Source: Betaproteobacteria bacterium
Lineage (GTDB): Bacteria; Pseudomonadota; Gammaproteobacteria; Burkholderiales; JAHFQX01
Assembly (NCBI GenBank): GCA_023259135.1
Contig: JAHFQX010000015.1
Span: 1 to 44,954 of the forward strand
DNA: 44,954 bases
Direction of reading: 5' to 3'
Shown: positions 43,147-44,954 of the stretch, in pieces
How the letters are laid out: each line of letters starts with the position of its first letter
Position numbering within the stretch: position 1 is the stretch's first letter
The notes under the pieces: model-generated
Told to the model about the DNA's origin: nothing
The model's input: the letters and a program-made list of their open reading frames with translations, nothing else
The model's database searches: none
Position numbers and translations under genes: made by a program

Positions 43147-44319
43147 GTGGACTTTGAGTTAACACCGGAGCAGACGGCGGCCCGGGATATGGCGCTGGAT
43201 TTCGCCCGCAAGGAAATCACCCCCCATTGGCGGCAGCGGGAGGCCGAAGGGGTGTTTCACCGGGATCTCATCGAAAAGATGGCGGCGGCCGGGATGTTCG
43301 GCTGCCTGTTCCCGGAGGAGTACGGAGGAAGCGGGCTGGGGTTCGTGGCCCAGGTGCTCATCATGGAGGAGATGATGCGGGCCTCCATCGAGAGCGGCAT
43401 GCCCTTCAACAATCAGGGGGTGAATGTCCCCATGGCCATTTACCGCTGGGGCACCGAGGCGCAGAAACGCAAGTACGTGCCGGGGCTGGTGTCGGCCAAG
43501 TATATCGGCTGCTTCGGGCTGACCGAGCCGGGAGGAGGGTCGGATTCGGCCGCCATGAAAACCCGGGCGGTGCGCCAGGGGGATCGCTACATCATCAATG
43601 GCAGCAAGATGTGGAGCACCTTGGGTTCGGTGGCCGATTTGATCCTGCTGTTCGCCAAGACCGATCCGGACCGGGGCCATGCCGGGGTCTCCGCTTTCCT
43701 GGTGGAAACAAAAGGGCTCAAGGGCTTCGGCGCCCGACCGATTCCGTCCGACATCGGCACCAGTTGCATTCCCACCGCCGAGTTGTCGTTCCAGGACGTG
43801 GAGATTCCCGCCGACAGCTTGTTGGGCGGAGTCGAGGGCCAGGGTTTCAAGGCCGCCATGAGCACCTTGCACTATGGCCGGGTGTGCGTCCCAGCACGAG
43901 GGCTGGGCATCGCCCAAGCCTGCCTGGACATGGCGGTGCAGTACGCCAACGAGCGGGTGGCGTTCGGCAAGAAGATTGGCGAATTCCAGGCTATCCAGCA
44001 CACCATCGCCGACATGCTGGCCAAGACCGAGGCGTCGCGCTGGCTCATCTATCGGGCGGCGGCCCGGGCCGACCAAGGATTGCCGTTCGGACGGGAAGCT
44101 TCCATCGCCAAGTATTTCGCCGGCGAGGCGGTGATGGATGTCACCGAGAAATGCCTGGAGATTTACGGCGGTTATGGATTCGCCAAGGAGTTTCCCGTAT
44201 TCCGCTATTTCACCTGCGCCCGGGTGATGCGTACCGGAGAAGGTTCCGCCAACATCCAGAAGAATCTGCTGGGAATGGACGAGCTGGGCTGGAAGAAGAT
44301 CGACCGGCATGCCGTGTGA
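43147..44319 (+). CDS. Acyl-CoA dehydrogenase 4 (different subtype)
   Basis: A 390-residue acyl-CoA dehydrogenase starting at GTG after AAGGAG. It has GCFGLTEPGGGSDSAAMKTR (flavin/substrate region), ANERVAFGKKIGEFQAIQ, and a C-terminal GEGSANIQ in which Glu365 is at the catalytic position of medium-chain dehydrogenases. The helix-G position is not Glu (LHYGRVCVPARG). It is therefore a separate lineage from copies 1-3, whose base is at 243, and likely acts on another acyl-CoA. It is tightly linked to the flavoprotein upstream and to dctP8 downstream, suggesting one transcript. Confidence 0.93.
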   Translation: MDFELTPEQTAARDMALDFARKEITPHWRQREAEGVFHRDLIEKMAAAGMFGCLFPEEYGGSGLGFVAQVLIMEEMMRASIESGMPFNNQGVNVPMAIYRWGTEAQKRKYVPGLVSAKYIGCFGLTEPGGGSDSAAMKTRAVRQGDRYIINGSKMWSTLGSVADLILLFAKTDPDRGHAGVSAFLVETKGLKGFGARPIPSDIGTSCIPTAELSFQDVEIPADSLLGGVEGQGFKAAMSTLHYGRVCVPARGLGIAQACLDMAVQYANERVAFGKKIGEFQAIQHTIADMLAKTEASRWLIYRAAARADQGLPFGREASIAKYFAGEAVMDVTEKCLEIYGGYGFAKEFPVFRYFTCARVMRTGEGSANIQKNLLGMDELGWKKIDRHAV

Positions 44320-44366
44320 CTAAGGATTCCCAGCACGGATTTAAACGAAACGATGAGGAGGATGAG

Positions 44367-44954
44367 ATGATCAGACTGACCAAGAGAATCGCTGGGGCAA
44401 TGGCTGTTTTGACGCTGATGCTTGTTTTCTCGGGCGGCCATGCCCAGGACAAGAAAATCGTCCTGCGCGTCGCGGATCACCTGCCCCCCAACCATTTCCT
44501 GATGGAGCCGATGGTGAAGTATTGGATGAATGCGGTGACCAAGGGCGCCGGAGGAACGGTGGAATTCGAATACTATCCGGCGGAGCAGTTGGGAAAAGCG
44601 AAGGATATGCTGTCCTTGGCATTGTCCGGGGTCACCGATATCGCGGGGGTGGTGCCGGCCTATATCTCCGACAAGCTGCCCTTGTCGGTGGTGGCGGAGC
44701 TGCCGGGCAGCTTTGAAACCTCTTGCGCGGGAACATTTTCTTTCTGGCGCCTGGCCAAGGAAGGCGGGGCGATCGCGGCGAAGGAATACGCCCCCTTGGG
44801 ATTCCGGCCTCTGTTCGCCATTGTGCTGCCCCCCTATCAGATTTTTTCGCGCCACAAGTTGGAGTCGGTCAAAAGCCTTGAAGGGCTGAAGCTCCAGACC
44901 GCGGGAGGAGCCAAGGAGATCATGGTCCGCAAGATGAAGGCGGTGCCCATCAAG
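44367..44954 (+). CDS. TRAP-type substrate-binding protein, copy 8 (partial, DctP family)
   Basis: The first 196 codons of an eighth paralogue, running off the right edge. Signal peptide to about GGHA before QDKKIVLRVADHL; EYYPAEQLGKAKDMLSLALSG and the first conserved cysteine (ETSCAG) are present. The binding-site arginine of GLKxR is replaced by glutamine (GLKLQTAGGA), unlike in the other seven. The second Arg in VRKMKAVP is kept. A GAGGAGG site precedes the ATG at 44367; an ATG at 44362 stops at once. It lies 47 bases after acyl-CoA dehydrogenase 4. Confidence 0.88.
   Translation, partial: MIRLTKRIAGAMAVLTLMLVFSGGHAQDKKIVLRVADHLPPNHFLMEPMVKYWMNAVTKGAGGTVEFEYYPAEQLGKAKDMLSLALSGVTDIAGVVPAYISDKLPLSVVAELPGSFETSCAGTFSFWRLAKEGGAIAAKEYAPLGFRPLFAIVLPPYQIFSRHKLESVKSLEGLKLQTAGGAKEIMVRKMKAVPIK

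Overview
The window looks like a chromosomal segment of a GC-rich betaproteobacterium, perhaps Nitrosomonadales- or Rhodocyclales-like (an inference, not a search result). The evidence is the order secY-infA-rpmJ-rpsM, the wording of IF-1, L36, L17 and RpoA, and the chain purM/hda/HAD phosphatase/pcnB/folK/panB, all of which I associate with that class. No tRNA, rRNA, CRISPR, transposase or integrase was seen.

Region 1 (1-14040, + strand) is the 3' end of tuf followed by the complete S10, spc and alpha ribosomal clusters, rpsJ to rplQ, with secY, infA and rpoA embedded. A good sigma70-type promoter lies before rplN, and a bidirectional terminator closes the run after rplQ. S4 and L36 carry zinc-type cysteines, whereas S14 is the zinc-free form.

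Region 2 (14133-17761, - strand) holds two polysaccharide-export genes, a large SLBB outer-membrane protein and a Wzz-like inner-membrane protein, with no other polysaccharide genes nearby. Region 3 (17857-21560, - strand) is a tight purM-purN-DUF3108-rsmB operon. Divergent from it, region 4 (21687-27135, + strand) carries hda, a HAD-IB phosphatase, pcnB, folK and panB-panC-panD. It ends in a strong terminator after panD.

Region 5 (27200 to the right edge) is quite different. It contains eight paralogous TRAP-type (DctP) periplasmic binding proteins, the last cut by the window edge. Among them lie four acyl-CoA dehydrogenases, two tandem class III CoA-transferases, a MaoC-fold protein and a divergent nitronate-monooxygenase-family flavoprotein. 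No DctQ/DctM membrane subunits are present. The natural reading is a catabolic island in which many binding proteins capture different organic acids. CoA-transferases would activate these acids, acyl-CoA dehydrogenases would desaturate them, and the MaoC and flavoprotein members would process them further. That pathway and its substrates are inference.

The most notable signals are all in region 5: the orphan binding-protein array with an invariant cysteine pair and a shared C-terminal motif; a 773-bp identical block between two adjacent acyl-CoA dehydrogenase genes (recent gene conversion); a MaoC protein lacking the usual catalytic Asp/His; an Arg-to-Gln change in the eighth binding protein; and a TGTCCGGA-type inverted element abutting the -10 boxes of three candidate promoters, two of them in the island.
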